Assembly (NCBI GenBank): GCA_938045195.1
Contig: CALINC010000066.1
Location: 1 to 13,007 of the forward strand
Direction: 5' to 3'
Source of the DNA: an uncultured Treponema sp.
Lineage (GTDB): Bacteria > Spirochaetota > Spirochaetia > Treponematales > Treponemataceae
Length of the DNA: 13,007 bases
The number at the start of each line of letters is the position of its first letter. Position 1 is the stretch's first letter. Below the pieces are notes generated by a model. The model worked only from the letters and a program-made list of their open reading frames with translations, had not been told where the DNA came from and ran no database searches. Made by a program: the position numbers and the translations under genes. Shown here one piece after another: positions 6,383 through 12,953 of the stretch.

Positions 6383-8042
6383 AGAAAAATATAAGCCGCT
6401 TATTAAAATGACCAAATACATAAGCTCTTATAAAAAAGAATTTATCATTTCGATTATTTACGGAATATTTAACAGTGTTTTTGCTTTGCTCACCGTTTTA
6501 ACGGGCGCATATATAGCTTCAGCGGCTCTGTTTAAAATGAGCACAGGAAAAATACTTTATCTTTTTATACCGCTGATTATTTTTATTATCGGCAAAGGAC
6601 TTTTCGCTTTTTTGGAAATGTACGAATGTCATTTGGTTGCATACGGTGTAATCGAAAAAATAAGGAATCTTTTATATGATTCAATTTCTAAAACGGCACC
6701 GCAATCCACAGGCAAAAAAAGAAGCGGAAGTATTACCTCTGTGTTTGTCGAAGATGTTGAAGCCACTGAAGTGTTTTATGCTCATACCGCAGGCTCTTAC
6801 ATAATTGCATTTGTCTGCACTGTTCTTTATCTTGCTGCATTAAGTTTTCTTTCATTTAAAATAAGCGCAGCCGTTTTTGCCGCCTGTATTCTTGTTGCAG
6901 CCGTTCCGTATTTTTTTAATCCTATTACAAAAAAAATAGGAGAAGAGATACGAGACGGTTTGGCTGAGGTAAATGCCGAAGCTGTAGATACGGTTCAAGG
7001 TTTACGTGAAATTTTAATTTTCGGCAAAGAAAAAAAATACATTGAAAAGGTTGCCGCCGACACCTTACGCTTAAATAAAAAAGAAATAAGAGACGGAAGA
7101 TTTAAGGGCTTACACAGTTTAGTAATAAACTTAATTACCTCCGCCGTTTTAATTTCAACAATATTACTTGCTCATTCGGAAGTAATTGCAGGCTCGTTAA
7201 AACCGGAAATGGTTTCGGTTGTTATAATATTTTCTCTTTTTGCCTTTGTGCCGATAATGAGCGTTTCGGTTACGGCAGGATCTATGAATATTTCAAATGG
7301 AGCGGCAAAAAGAATTTTGGATATATTAGAAGAAGAACCGGCCGTTAAAGACAGAGTGCCATATATTCCGCAAAACAAATATTCGGTTAAGGGAAACATA
7401 GAATTCAAAGATGTAAAATTTTCTTACGAAAAAGATACCGAAGTTTTGCACGGAGTTAATTTTACGGTTAAGGTAGGTGAAAGCATTGCTCTTACGGGTG
7501 AATCGGGAGCGGGAAAATCTACAATAGCGAATCTGCTTATGCGCTTTTACGAACCTGACAGCGGAGCAATTTATATTGACGGAAAAAACATAAAAGACAT
7601 ACACCAAAATTCCCTGAGGGATATAATCGCCTATGTACCGCAGGATGTTTATCTTTTTAATAAAACCATAAAAGAAAACATTTCCCTTGCCTGTCCCGAT
7701 GCAAGCGATGAAGAAATTAAACAAGCTGCTAAGGTTGCGATGGCTGACGGCTTCATTAAAAGGCTGGAACAAGGCTACGATACCAATGTCGGTGAGCGGG
7801 GTGTTCAGCTCTCAGGCGGAGAAAAACAAAGAATTGCTATAGCGCGTGCCGTCTTAAAAAATTCTCCCATATTACTGATGGATGAAGCCGTTTCCAATTT
7901 GGATAGTGAAAGCGAAGCACTCTTCCGGCAAGCCCTAAATAATATCCGCAAAAATAAAACCATAATAACGATTGCCCATCGTCCTTCTACAATAAAAGAG
8001 GCGGACAGGGTTATAAAAATCGAAAACGGAAAAATAGTTTAA
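6375..8042 (+). CDS. ABC transporter permease/ATPase half-transporter 2
   Basis: This is the 555-residue second half of the transporter pair. Its membrane domain (about residues 20-305) has hydrophobic spans near 23-50, 60-80, 140-160, 163-182, 248-266 and 279-300. The nucleotide-binding domain has Walker A GESGAGKST (375-383), Q-loop Gln423, signature LSGGE (479-483), Walker B ILLMDE with Glu504, SNLD and His535, so both ATP sites of the heterodimer look catalytically competent. The start ATG lies inside the end of the upstream gene (ATGTTTAA overlap), indicating translational coupling. The protein ends only about 20 residues after the H-loop (NGKIV), slightly shorter than its partner. Substrate is unknown; siderophore or haem uptake is the favoured guess from context. 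Confidence 0.92.
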   Translation: MFKEKYKPLIKMTKYISSYKKEFIISIIYGIFNSVFALLTVLTGAYIASAALFKMSTGKILYLFIPLIIFIIGKGLFAFLEMYECHLVAYGVIEKIRNLLYDSISKTAPQSTGKKRSGSITSVFVEDVEATEVFYAHTAGSYIIAFVCTVLYLAALSFLSFKISAAVFAACILVAAVPYFFNPITKKIGEEIRDGLAEVNAEAVDTVQGLREILIFGKEKKYIEKVAADTLRLNKKEIRDGRFKGLHSLVINLITSAVLISTILLAHSEVIAGSLKPEMVSVVIIFSLFAFVPIMSVSVTAGSMNISNGAAKRILDILEEEPAVKDRVPYIPQNKYSVKGNIEFKDVKFSYEKDTEVLHGVNFTVKVGESIALTGESGAGKSTIANLLMRFYEPDSGAIYIDGKNIKDIHQNSLRDIIAYVPQDVYLFNKTIKENISLACPDASDEEIKQAAKVAMADGFIKRLEQGYDTNVGERGVQLSGGEKQRIAIARAVLKNSPILLMDEAVSNLDSESEALFRQALNNIRKNKTIITIAHRPSTIKEADRVIKIENGKIV

Positions 8043-8052
8043 AATTTCAGCC

Positions 8053-8081
8053 TTGAATTTTATTCGGTTTATATGTATAAT
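8053..8081 (+). promoter_or_regulatory. Promoter for aldehyde dehydrogenase-rsmG
   Basis: TTGAAT (8053-8058), a 17-base spacer and consensus TATAAT (8076-8081) place a start near 8088, about 23 bases before ATG 8111. This separates the following genes from the ABC operon transcriptionally. It also argues against a TTG start at 8096, which would leave no room for a ribosome site. Confidence 0.65.
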
Positions 8082-8110
8082 GCTTCGACAAAACATTGCC
8101 GGAGCACATA

Positions 8111-9484
8111 ATGAATCAGGATATAGAAACAATCGTAAAAAATTGCAGGATTTTTTTTGAAACAAATAAAACAAAAAGCTATGAGTTTAGGATTTCTCAA
8201 TTAGTAAAATTACAGGAAGTCTTAAACCAAAACAAAAAAGAACTTTTAAATGCCCTTTATTCCGACTTACACAAAACCGAAATGGAAGGCTTCTTTTCGG
8301 AATTTGCTATCGTACGCGGAGAACTTAAATTTGCAATCAAGCACTTAAAAAAATGGATTAAACCTAAAAGGGTTCCAACCTCGATTGCTCATTTTAAAAG
8401 CTCAAGCAAAATAATGTATGAGCCCTTCGGCACCGTGCTCATCATGTCGCCGTGGAACTATCCTTTAAATTTAACTCTCGCTCCATTGGTCGGTGCCATT
8501 GCTGCAGGAAATTGTGCCGTTGTAAAGCCCTCAAATTATTCGCCTGCAACATCGGAGGTTATAAAAAAAATAATCTCCGAAAACTTTCCGCCGGAATATA
8601 TATCGGTAATTACCGGAGGCCGGGAAGAAAACTCAAAACTTTTGGAACAGCGTTTTGACTACATCTTTTTTACGGGCGGAACAACTGTCGGCAAGCTCGT
8701 AATGGAAGCGGCGGCTAAATATGTAACCCCCGTAACCTTGGAGCTCGGCGGAAAATCTCCCTGCGTAGTCGAAAAATCGGCAAACTTAAAAGTTGCAGCC
8801 CGCCGAATAGCTTTCGGAAAATACCTTAACGCCGGACAAACCTGCGTAGCCCCCGATTATCTTTTAATTCAAGATGAGGTAAAAGAAAAATTTATCGAAG
8901 AATTAAAAGAAGCTTTAAAAGAATTTTTCCCCACGGAAACCTATTTGGACATGCACCTTCCCCACATCGTAAATGAAAAACATTTTGACCGCCTCATGGG
9001 TTTAATTGAAGGAGAAAAAATAATCACGGGCGGCAATGGAGAAAAAAGCAGAAAATTTATTGAGCCCACGGTTTTGGATAATATCACCTTTGATTCCAAA
9101 ATAATGCAGGAAGAAATTTTCGGGCCGATCCTTCCCGTAATAAGTTTTAAAACAATAGAAGAAGCAATTAAACTGATTAAATCCCGCGAAAAGCCCCTAG
9201 CCTCTTATCTTTTTACAACCGACTCAAATATAGAAAAGAAATTCTTAAATGAAGTTTCTTTCGGGGGCGGCTGTATCAACGATACGATAGTCCACTTGGC
9301 AAGCGATTACCTTCCCTTCGGAGGAGTCGGCTTTAGCGGCATAGGAAAATACCACGGAGACGAAAGCTTTAAAGTTTTCAGCAATGCAAAAAGCATCCTA
9401 AAAAAGTCAAACCTCATCGACATCAAGCTCCGCTATCATCCTTATTCAGAAAAAAAACTCAACATAATAAACAAGATGATGTAG
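8111..9484 (+). CDS. NAD(P)-dependent aldehyde dehydrogenase, class 3-like
   Basis: This enzyme oxidises aldehydes to carboxylic acids with NAD(P)+. The compact 457-residue length and overall pattern match the class 3/fatty aldehyde dehydrogenase branch. Active-site features are PWNYP (114-118, Asn116 of the oxyanion hole), cofactor Lys139 in VVKPSN, the FFTGG loop (186-190), general-base Glu211 in LELGGKSP, and nucleophile Cys245 in AGQTC. EEIFGPILP and LPFGGVGFSG follow near the C-terminus. GGAG (8101-8104) is 6 bases before ATG 8111, so I prefer this start to the in-frame TTG at 8096. rsmG follows 17 bases after the stop and probably shares the transcript. The physiological substrate is not evident; lipid-derived or fermentation aldehydes are plausible. 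Confidence 0.92.
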   Translation: MNQDIETIVKNCRIFFETNKTKSYEFRISQLVKLQEVLNQNKKELLNALYSDLHKTEMEGFFSEFAIVRGELKFAIKHLKKWIKPKRVPTSIAHFKSSSKIMYEPFGTVLIMSPWNYPLNLTLAPLVGAIAAGNCAVVKPSNYSPATSEVIKKIISENFPPEYISVITGGREENSKLLEQRFDYIFFTGGTTVGKLVMEAAAKYVTPVTLELGGKSPCVVEKSANLKVAARRIAFGKYLNAGQTCVAPDYLLIQDEVKEKFIEELKEALKEFFPTETYLDMHLPHIVNEKHFDRLMGLIEGEKIITGGNGEKSRKFIEPTVLDNITFDSKIMQEEIFGPILPVISFKTIEEAIKLIKSREKPLASYLFTTDSNIEKKFLNEVSFGGGCINDTIVHLASDYLPFGGVGFSGIGKYHGDESFKVFSNAKSILKKSNLIDIKLRYHPYSEKKLNIINKMM

Positions 9485-9501
9485 AAAATAGGTTTTAAAA
9501 A

Positions 9502-10251
9502 ATGGACACCGATAAACTTTTATCAAAGGGCCTTTTATCAGATGGTCTTCTACTAAAGGGCTTAAAAGAATTAGGCATAAACGAAAAGGCTCATAATAAG
9601 CTCTCTAAACTTTTAAACATTTATATGCGGGAACTTAAAATGTTTAACGCCTCATTTAATTTGGTAAAGGTCAAGGACGATGAAGAATTAATCGTCTCTC
9701 ATGTTTTAGATTCCCTTTCGGCTTGGCATTTTTTTTATAACGAAACCAAAAATACTGAAAGCAAAACCGCAAGCAAAAATGATAAGGATGCCAATCTTAT
9801 AAAAGAACCTTTTTATATTGCCGATGCCGGAACCGGAGCGGGCTTTCCCGGGATTCCCCTTGCAGCTCTCTTTATTTCTTTAGGCAATTTAGATGTAAAG
9901 CTTTCTTTAATTGAAAGAATGCAAAAGCGATGCACCTTTTTAGAAAACATCAAGGCTGTTCTCCAATTAAATAACACCGAGATTATCGAAAGCGAAGCCG
10001 AAAAAGCCCCTCAAAATAAATTTGACATTGTAACCTGCAGAGCCTTCCGCACCTTGGATAAGCACATTCTACAAACTCTTTTAAATCTTGCAAGACCTAA
10101 GGGTAAATTATTTTTATACAAGGCCATGGAAGAAAAAATAAACGAAGAGACGGAGCTTATCAAAAAAGAAGGTCTAAATTATAAAATAGAAAAACTTGAT
10201 GTTCCTTTTTTAAAAAAAGAAAGACACCTTCTAATAATCGAAAAGCCTTAA
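9502..10251 (+). CDS. rsmG: 16S rRNA m7G527 methyltransferase RsmG
   Basis: This SAM-dependent methyltransferase (GidB family) makes 7-methylguanosine at G527 of 16S rRNA on the small ribosomal subunit. The fingerprint is DAGTGAGFPGIPLA at residues 108-121, then the acidic ribose-binding residue in LIERM (Glu138), and VTCRAF (177-182). SHVLDSL (66-72) is also typical. At 249 residues it exceeds the usual 200-240, because of a low-complexity hydrophilic insert at about 80-102 (NTESKTASKNDKDAN) and a leucine-rich N-terminal repeat (LLSKGLLSDGLLLKGL). The ribosome site is weak. It overlaps the converging phosphoesterase gene by 4 bases (10248-10251). It is not beside mnmG here. Confidence 0.92.
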   Translation: MDTDKLLSKGLLSDGLLLKGLKELGINEKAHNKLSKLLNIYMRELKMFNASFNLVKVKDDEELIVSHVLDSLSAWHFFYNETKNTESKTASKNDKDANLIKEPFYIADAGTGAGFPGIPLAALFISLGNLDVKLSLIERMQKRCTFLENIKAVLQLNNTEIIESEAEKAPQNKFDIVTCRAFRTLDKHILQTLLNLARPKGKLFLYKAMEEKINEETELIKKEGLNYKIEKLDVPFLKKERHLLIIEKP

Positions 10252-10925
10252 TCTAAGGTTTTTAATTCTACAGAAACTTCAAAGCCCTTTTCGTTTTTTG
10301 TAAGCTCGGCAAGAGCGTAACGGCCTTCCATAAGGGCACCGGGATTTACCAAAACGGTTTCGCCGATTTTATCTACCGCAAAGGACTCGTGAATATGCCC
10401 GGACACAACCAAAAGAGGCTTATGCTTTTCGATAAAGGCAGTGATACCCTTTGAGCCCACATGCACCATGGGAGCCACCTTATCGACCTTGACCCCATGC
10501 GGAGGATTATGACAGACCAAAACCAAGTTACCGGCTTCGGTAATATTTGCTTTTTCAAAGGCATCGGTTAAGTCTTTTACAAGCTCTTCATCGGTTCTTT
10601 CGTAAGGAGTCATTCCTGTAAATTTACTTCCGCCCCCGGAACCAGCAAAGATAAGCCCTTCAAAATTTTTTACCTCGCCCGTAATCGAAACACCGGCATC
10701 TTTTAATTTTTTTTCAAACTCAGGAGTATCGCAATTCCCCAACACGGCAAAAATATTTTTATGAATCTTTAAAAGCTCGTTTAAAAAAGGAGCCCCCGTT
10801 TCAATCTTTTTAAAAGCAGCAAAGTCCCCTCCGAAAATAAGGGCATCAACCCCATCGGCAACAGGTTTTATTCTTTTTAGTTTTTCAAGATCCCCATGCC
10901 CGTCCGAAATAATCAATAATTTCAT
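10248..10925 (-). CDS. Calcineurin-like metallophosphoesterase
   Basis: This 225-residue cytoplasmic hydrolase has the dinuclear metal site of the superfamily: Asp8 and His10 (SDGHG), Asp34 (GGDF), Asn64 (GNCD), His139 (CHNPPHG), and His177/His179 (SGHIH). All ligands are present, so it is probably active on a phosphodiester or phosphomonoester; the substrate cannot be read from sequence. It belongs with small YfcE/ICC-like or archaeal-type phosphoesterases rather than with large membrane-bound ones. A strong AGGAGGG lies 9-10 bases before the start on the minus strand. Its leader contains hairpin element C, and a TATAAT (11036-11041, minus strand) lies just upstream of that element, without a good -35. 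The gene converges on rsmG. Confidence 0.87.
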   Translation of the reverse strand: MKLLIISDGHGDLEKLKRIKPVADGVDALIFGGDFAAFKKIETGAPFLNELLKIHKNIFAVLGNCDTPEFEKKLKDAGVSITGEVKNFEGLIFAGSGGGSKFTGMTPYERTDEELVKDLTDAFEKANITEAGNLVLVCHNPPHGVKVDKVAPMVHVGSKGITAFIEKHKPLLVVSGHIHESFAVDKIGETVLVNPGALMEGRYALAELTKNEKGFEVSVELKTLD

Positions 10926-10951
10926 AAGTATAAACCCTCCTAAATCTGTTT

Positions 10952-11034
10952 GCGATGTTTTTCATAAGTCTTTAAGACTTATGAAAAACTCGACGGTCTA
11001 GCCTAAAAATCGAATTAGATTTTTAGGCTAGACC
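10952..11034 (-). repeat. Multi-hairpin element, partial copy C
   Basis: On the minus strand, P1 is a perfect 17-bp stem (11018-11034 with 10995-11011, loop of 6) containing GGTCTAGCC. P2 is a perfect 16-bp stem GTTTTTCATAAGTCTT (10957-10972) with its complement (10974-10989) around one base. The base of P2 keeps the element core: CGA, one bulged pyrimidine, then GTTT, with AAAC and TCG on the other side, exactly as in copy A. The rest of the stem is unrelated in sequence but still pairs. P3 is absent; the ribosome site of the phosphoesterase gene follows instead. Confidence 0.65.
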
Positions 11035-11116
11035 CATTATACATTATTTGGGGGAAATGGTATATGGGAAGGAAAGGACGGTTTAGTAAATTATTTTTAT
11101 TTAACAATATCTGTTA

Positions 11117-12022
11117 TTAAAAACTTTGATACTTTATTTTTTTCTTTAAAGAACTGTTCTTCCTATAAAAATTTTCATAAAAATACTCATTTCCATCACT
11201 GGATTTGTAATAGATTTCATTTCCATTGTTATCATATTCAGCCCACCATTCGCTACCACTGCCAGATTTGTAATGAATTTTATTTCCCTTGCTGTCATAT
11301 TCAGCCCACCATTCACTATCATTGCTGTTTTTATAATGGATTTCATTTCCCTTGCTGTCATATTCCATCCACCATTCAACACCATCGCTGGATTTATAAT
11401 GAATTTGATTTCCCTTATCATCATATTCACGCCATGCTTCATCACCGCTGCTATTTTTTTCATGAATCATATTTCCTTTGCTGTCATATTCACACCATAA
11501 TTCCTCTCCATTACCACTTTTACCATAAATTACATTTCCCTTGTTATCATATTCCATCCAAAATTCTTTACCCATACTATCTTTGTAATGAATTTCATTT
11601 CCCTTACTGTCATATTCTATCCAACGCTCAAAGCTGCTACTGTCTTTATAATGGATTTCTTTTCCATTACTGTCATATTCTATCCAACGTTCAAAACCAT
11701 CACTGGATTTGTGATGAATTTCATTTCCCTTACCGTCATATTCTTTCCACCATTCAACTTCATAGTTGTCTTTGCTATCTTTCCACCACTCAACACCATC
11801 TTTGTTTTTGCCATAAATTTCTTTTCCGGTATTGTCATACTCAGTAATCTCTTTACATACCAGCCATTTGGAAAACTTTTGCCCTTTTACAATTACTTCT
11901 CTGTGCACCTTTTCACCTACATCCACAGAAGGCTCTGTAATTTCTTCTTCAGTTTCTATACAGCCTGTGTTAATAAGGCTGAGTACTACTGTCAAAATGA
12001 TAATCTTCTTTAAGTTTTTCAT
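11117..12022 (-). CDS. Lipoprotein with ten YD-like tandem repeats
   Basis: The 301-residue predicted lipoprotein has a basic start (MKNLKK), a hydrophobic segment (7-18) and a relaxed spirochaete-type lipobox INTGC with Cys21. A short linker leads to ten copies of a 21-residue unit of consensus W-x-EYDSKGNEIHYKSS-x-G-x-E. Unit 1 covers residues 59-79; units 2-10 run without a break from 92 to 280, with a 12-residue partial unit between. The tail is basic (SSLKKKIKYQSF). The unit resembles RHS/YD repeats (YDxxGN...), which form beta-strand shells in polymorphic toxins and surface proteins, but no toxin or core domain is present. It would be lipid-anchored, probably at the cell surface. AGGAG lies upstream of ATG. 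It follows the HNH-N-like gene by 19 bases, implying one leftward operon. Function unknown; surface binding, shielding or an immunity-like role are all possible. Confidence 0.8.
   Translation of the reverse strand: MKNLKKIIILTVVLSLINTGCIETEEEITEPSVDVGEKVHREVIVKGQKFSKWLVCKEITEYDNTGKEIYGKNKDGVEWWKDSKDNYEVEWWKEYDGKGNEIHHKSSDGFERWIEYDSNGKEIHYKDSSSFERWIEYDSKGNEIHYKDSMGKEFWMEYDNKGNVIYGKSGNGEELWCEYDSKGNMIHEKNSSGDEAWREYDDKGNQIHYKSSDGVEWWMEYDSKGNEIHYKNSNDSEWWAEYDSKGNKIHYKSGSGSEWWAEYDNNGNEIYYKSSDGNEYFYENFYRKNSSLKKKIKYQSF
11183..11849 (-). repeat. 63-base tandem coding repeats
   Basis: DNA repeats with a 63-base period encode the YD-like units. For example, GCTGTCATATTC recurs at 11291 and 11354. Nine units are contiguous (11183-11749), with one diverged unit at 11786-11848 beyond a 12-codon gap. 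Neighbouring central and C-terminal units are the most alike, consistent with duplication by unequal recombination. As 63 is a multiple of 3, unit gain or loss keeps the frame. Confidence 0.9.
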
Positions 12023-12041
12023 GTTATTTTTCTCTCCTAAT

Positions 12042-12407
12042 TTATTTTAATTTAGAATATTCTTCAATTATTTTTTTTATTGAAGGTAATTTCCCATGCT
12101 CTAAGCTTTCGTAATACTCTAAATGTAAGCGTATTGCATTAAGAGCTTTACGAAATTCGGCTTTGTCATTATTTTTAAGAATTTGCTGTAAAAAATATTT
12201 CGTTGCCGTTTTGTTTATTGTTCTTGTGTAACGCTTTCCATTTCTCATAGAACAATACACATTAATATAGTCAGCTGCAGAACCTTTATTCATACCATAT
12301 TTATCATGTAATGTATCCAATGCGTCTTGCTTGCTTATTTTACCATGATAAAAACTATCAGCAATTATGCATACCTGCTTTATCATTTCATCTGTAATTA
12401 TAGCCAT
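12042..12407 (-). CDS. Orphan HNH-endonuclease N-terminal-like domain protein
   Basis: The 121-residue protein is predicted to be soluble and mostly helical. The segment from about 38 to 120 (MNKGSAADYINVY, NGKRYTRTIN, KYFLQQIL, ALNAIRLHLEYYE, then IIEEYSKL) resembles, from memory, the region that precedes the catalytic HNH domain in bacterial HNH restriction-like endonucleases. No HNH domain (His-Asn-His with CxxC) follows: the stop comes at 12042 and the lipoprotein starts 19 bases later. It may therefore be a stand-alone DNA- or protein-binding module, or a truncated nuclease kept for another use. AAGGAG at 12418-12423 supports the ATG at 12407. The family assignment is tentative. Confidence 0.65.
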   Translation of the reverse strand: MAIITDEMIKQVCIIADSFYHGKISKQDALDTLHDKYGMNKGSAADYINVYCSMRNGKRYTRTINKTATKYFLQQILKNNDKAEFRKALNAIRLHLEYYESLEHGKLPSIKKIIEEYSKLK

Positions 12408-12436
12408 TTAAAAAATTCTCCTTAAAACATCTGTTG

Positions 12437-12521
12437 TTCCTCGTTAAGGGAAGATAGGCTTCCCCGCTCGGGGAAAGGGGACTTCCCTGTACGGGGAATA
12501 GCCCGTTCCCTTAGCGGGGAA
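12437..12521. repeat. Palindromic array with 23-base period
   Basis: There are four 16-base palindromic units at exact 23-base spacing: TTCCTCGTTAAGGGAA (12437), TTCCCCGCTCGGGGAA (12460), TTCCCTGTACGGGGAA (12483) and TTCCCTTAGCGGGGAA (12506). Each pair is separated by a different 7-base spacer (GATAGGC, AGGGGAC, TAGCCCG). A degraded fifth unit (TTCCTAAAACTTCCTA, 12529) keeps the phase. The arms TTCC/GGGAA are constant and the centres vary. It lies 30 bases upstream of the leftward HNH-N-like gene, so an operator array or hairpin leader is possible. It is too small in unit and spacer to be CRISPR. Confidence 0.8.
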
Positions 12522-12632
12522 AATGCCTTTCCTAAAACTTCCTATGCCTTTGCCTTGCAAGGATAGCCGTATACTATTTCGCGTATTTGCAAAAGAGTTT
12601 TATTGCCGGTGCTGAATTGTTTCCTCCTGTAG

Positions 12633-12654
12633 TTTAAGGGGGTACCCCCTTAAA
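12633..12654. repeat. Perfect 22-base palindrome
   Basis: TTTAAGGGGGT is followed directly by its exact reverse complement, with no loop. It could be a protein-binding site or a cruciform-forming site. As RNA it would form a hairpin with a minimal loop. Confidence 0.8.
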
Positions 12655-12662
12655 AATCCCCC

Positions 12663-12717
12663 GGTTAGGGGTGCTTTTTTCTTTTTTCCGACAAAAGAAA
12701 GAAGCACCCCTATAACC
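12663..12717. repeat. Long hairpin
   Basis: An 18-bp stem with one mismatch, GGGGTGCTTTTTTCTTTT (12668-12685) against its partner at 12693-12710, is extended by GGTTA/TAACC across a 2-base bulge. The loop is TTCCGAC. No T-run follows on the plus strand; on the minus strand a short T5 comes after intervening GC. It may be an inactive transposon-like remnant or a strong structural element. Confidence 0.65.
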
Positions 12718-12782
12718 CCGAAAAAAGAAAAGTGCGGCTTATGGGCTTTGCCCCTAAGAACCCCATTTTTCTGAACAAGATG

Positions 12783-12836
12783 TTCGGGGATGTTGGCGTG
12801 AGTTGAAAGACCTTAATAGGCTTTTCAACATCCGAA
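12783..12836. promoter_or_regulatory. Two mutually exclusive stem-loops
   Basis: CAACATC (12826-12832) can pair with GATGTTG (12789-12795), extended by TTCGG/CCGAA. The overlapping TTTCAAC (12823-12829) can instead pair with GTTGAAA (12802-12808), with an inner CCT/AGG. Both stems use CAAC at 12826-12829, so they cannot form in full together. It lies directly beside the leftward terminator. A switch function is inference only. Confidence 0.35.
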
Positions 12837-12841
12837 TATAT

Positions 12842-12895
12842 AAAAAAAGCCCAAGGACAGAAAGTCGGTATTTTACTGACAGGCTGTCTTTGGGC
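12842..12895 (-). terminator. Rho-independent terminator, leftward
   Basis: On the minus strand the stem is GCCCAAAGACAG (12884-12895) with CTGTCCTTGGGC (12849-12860), with one G-T pair. An inner GTCAGT/ACCGAC stem (12864-12880) and a T7 tract (12842-12848) complete it. The plus strand lacks a T-run after the stem, so it should stop a transcript entering from the right, from a gene outside the window. Confidence 0.7.
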
Positions 12896-12953
12896 ATGAT
12901 TTGAGTAATTAGTCTTTATTGTGAAAATTTCATTTAGGCATGATAAGGCCTTA

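Noticed and set aside
8096..8110. TTG start for the aldehyde dehydrogenase (five extra residues MPEHI)
   Set aside because: The GGAG at 8101-8104 fits ATG 8111 at 6-base spacing and would lie inside the longer version.
11273..12050. Several overlapping plus-strand open frames opposite the repeat lipoprotein
   Set aside because: They are mirror readings of the 63-base repeats, which stay open because of the repetition. The minus-strand frame has a signal peptide, ribosome site and a sensible repeat consensus.
12437..12521. CRISPR array
   Set aside because: Repeats of 16 bases with 7-base spacers are far below CRISPR dimensions, and no cas gene is near.
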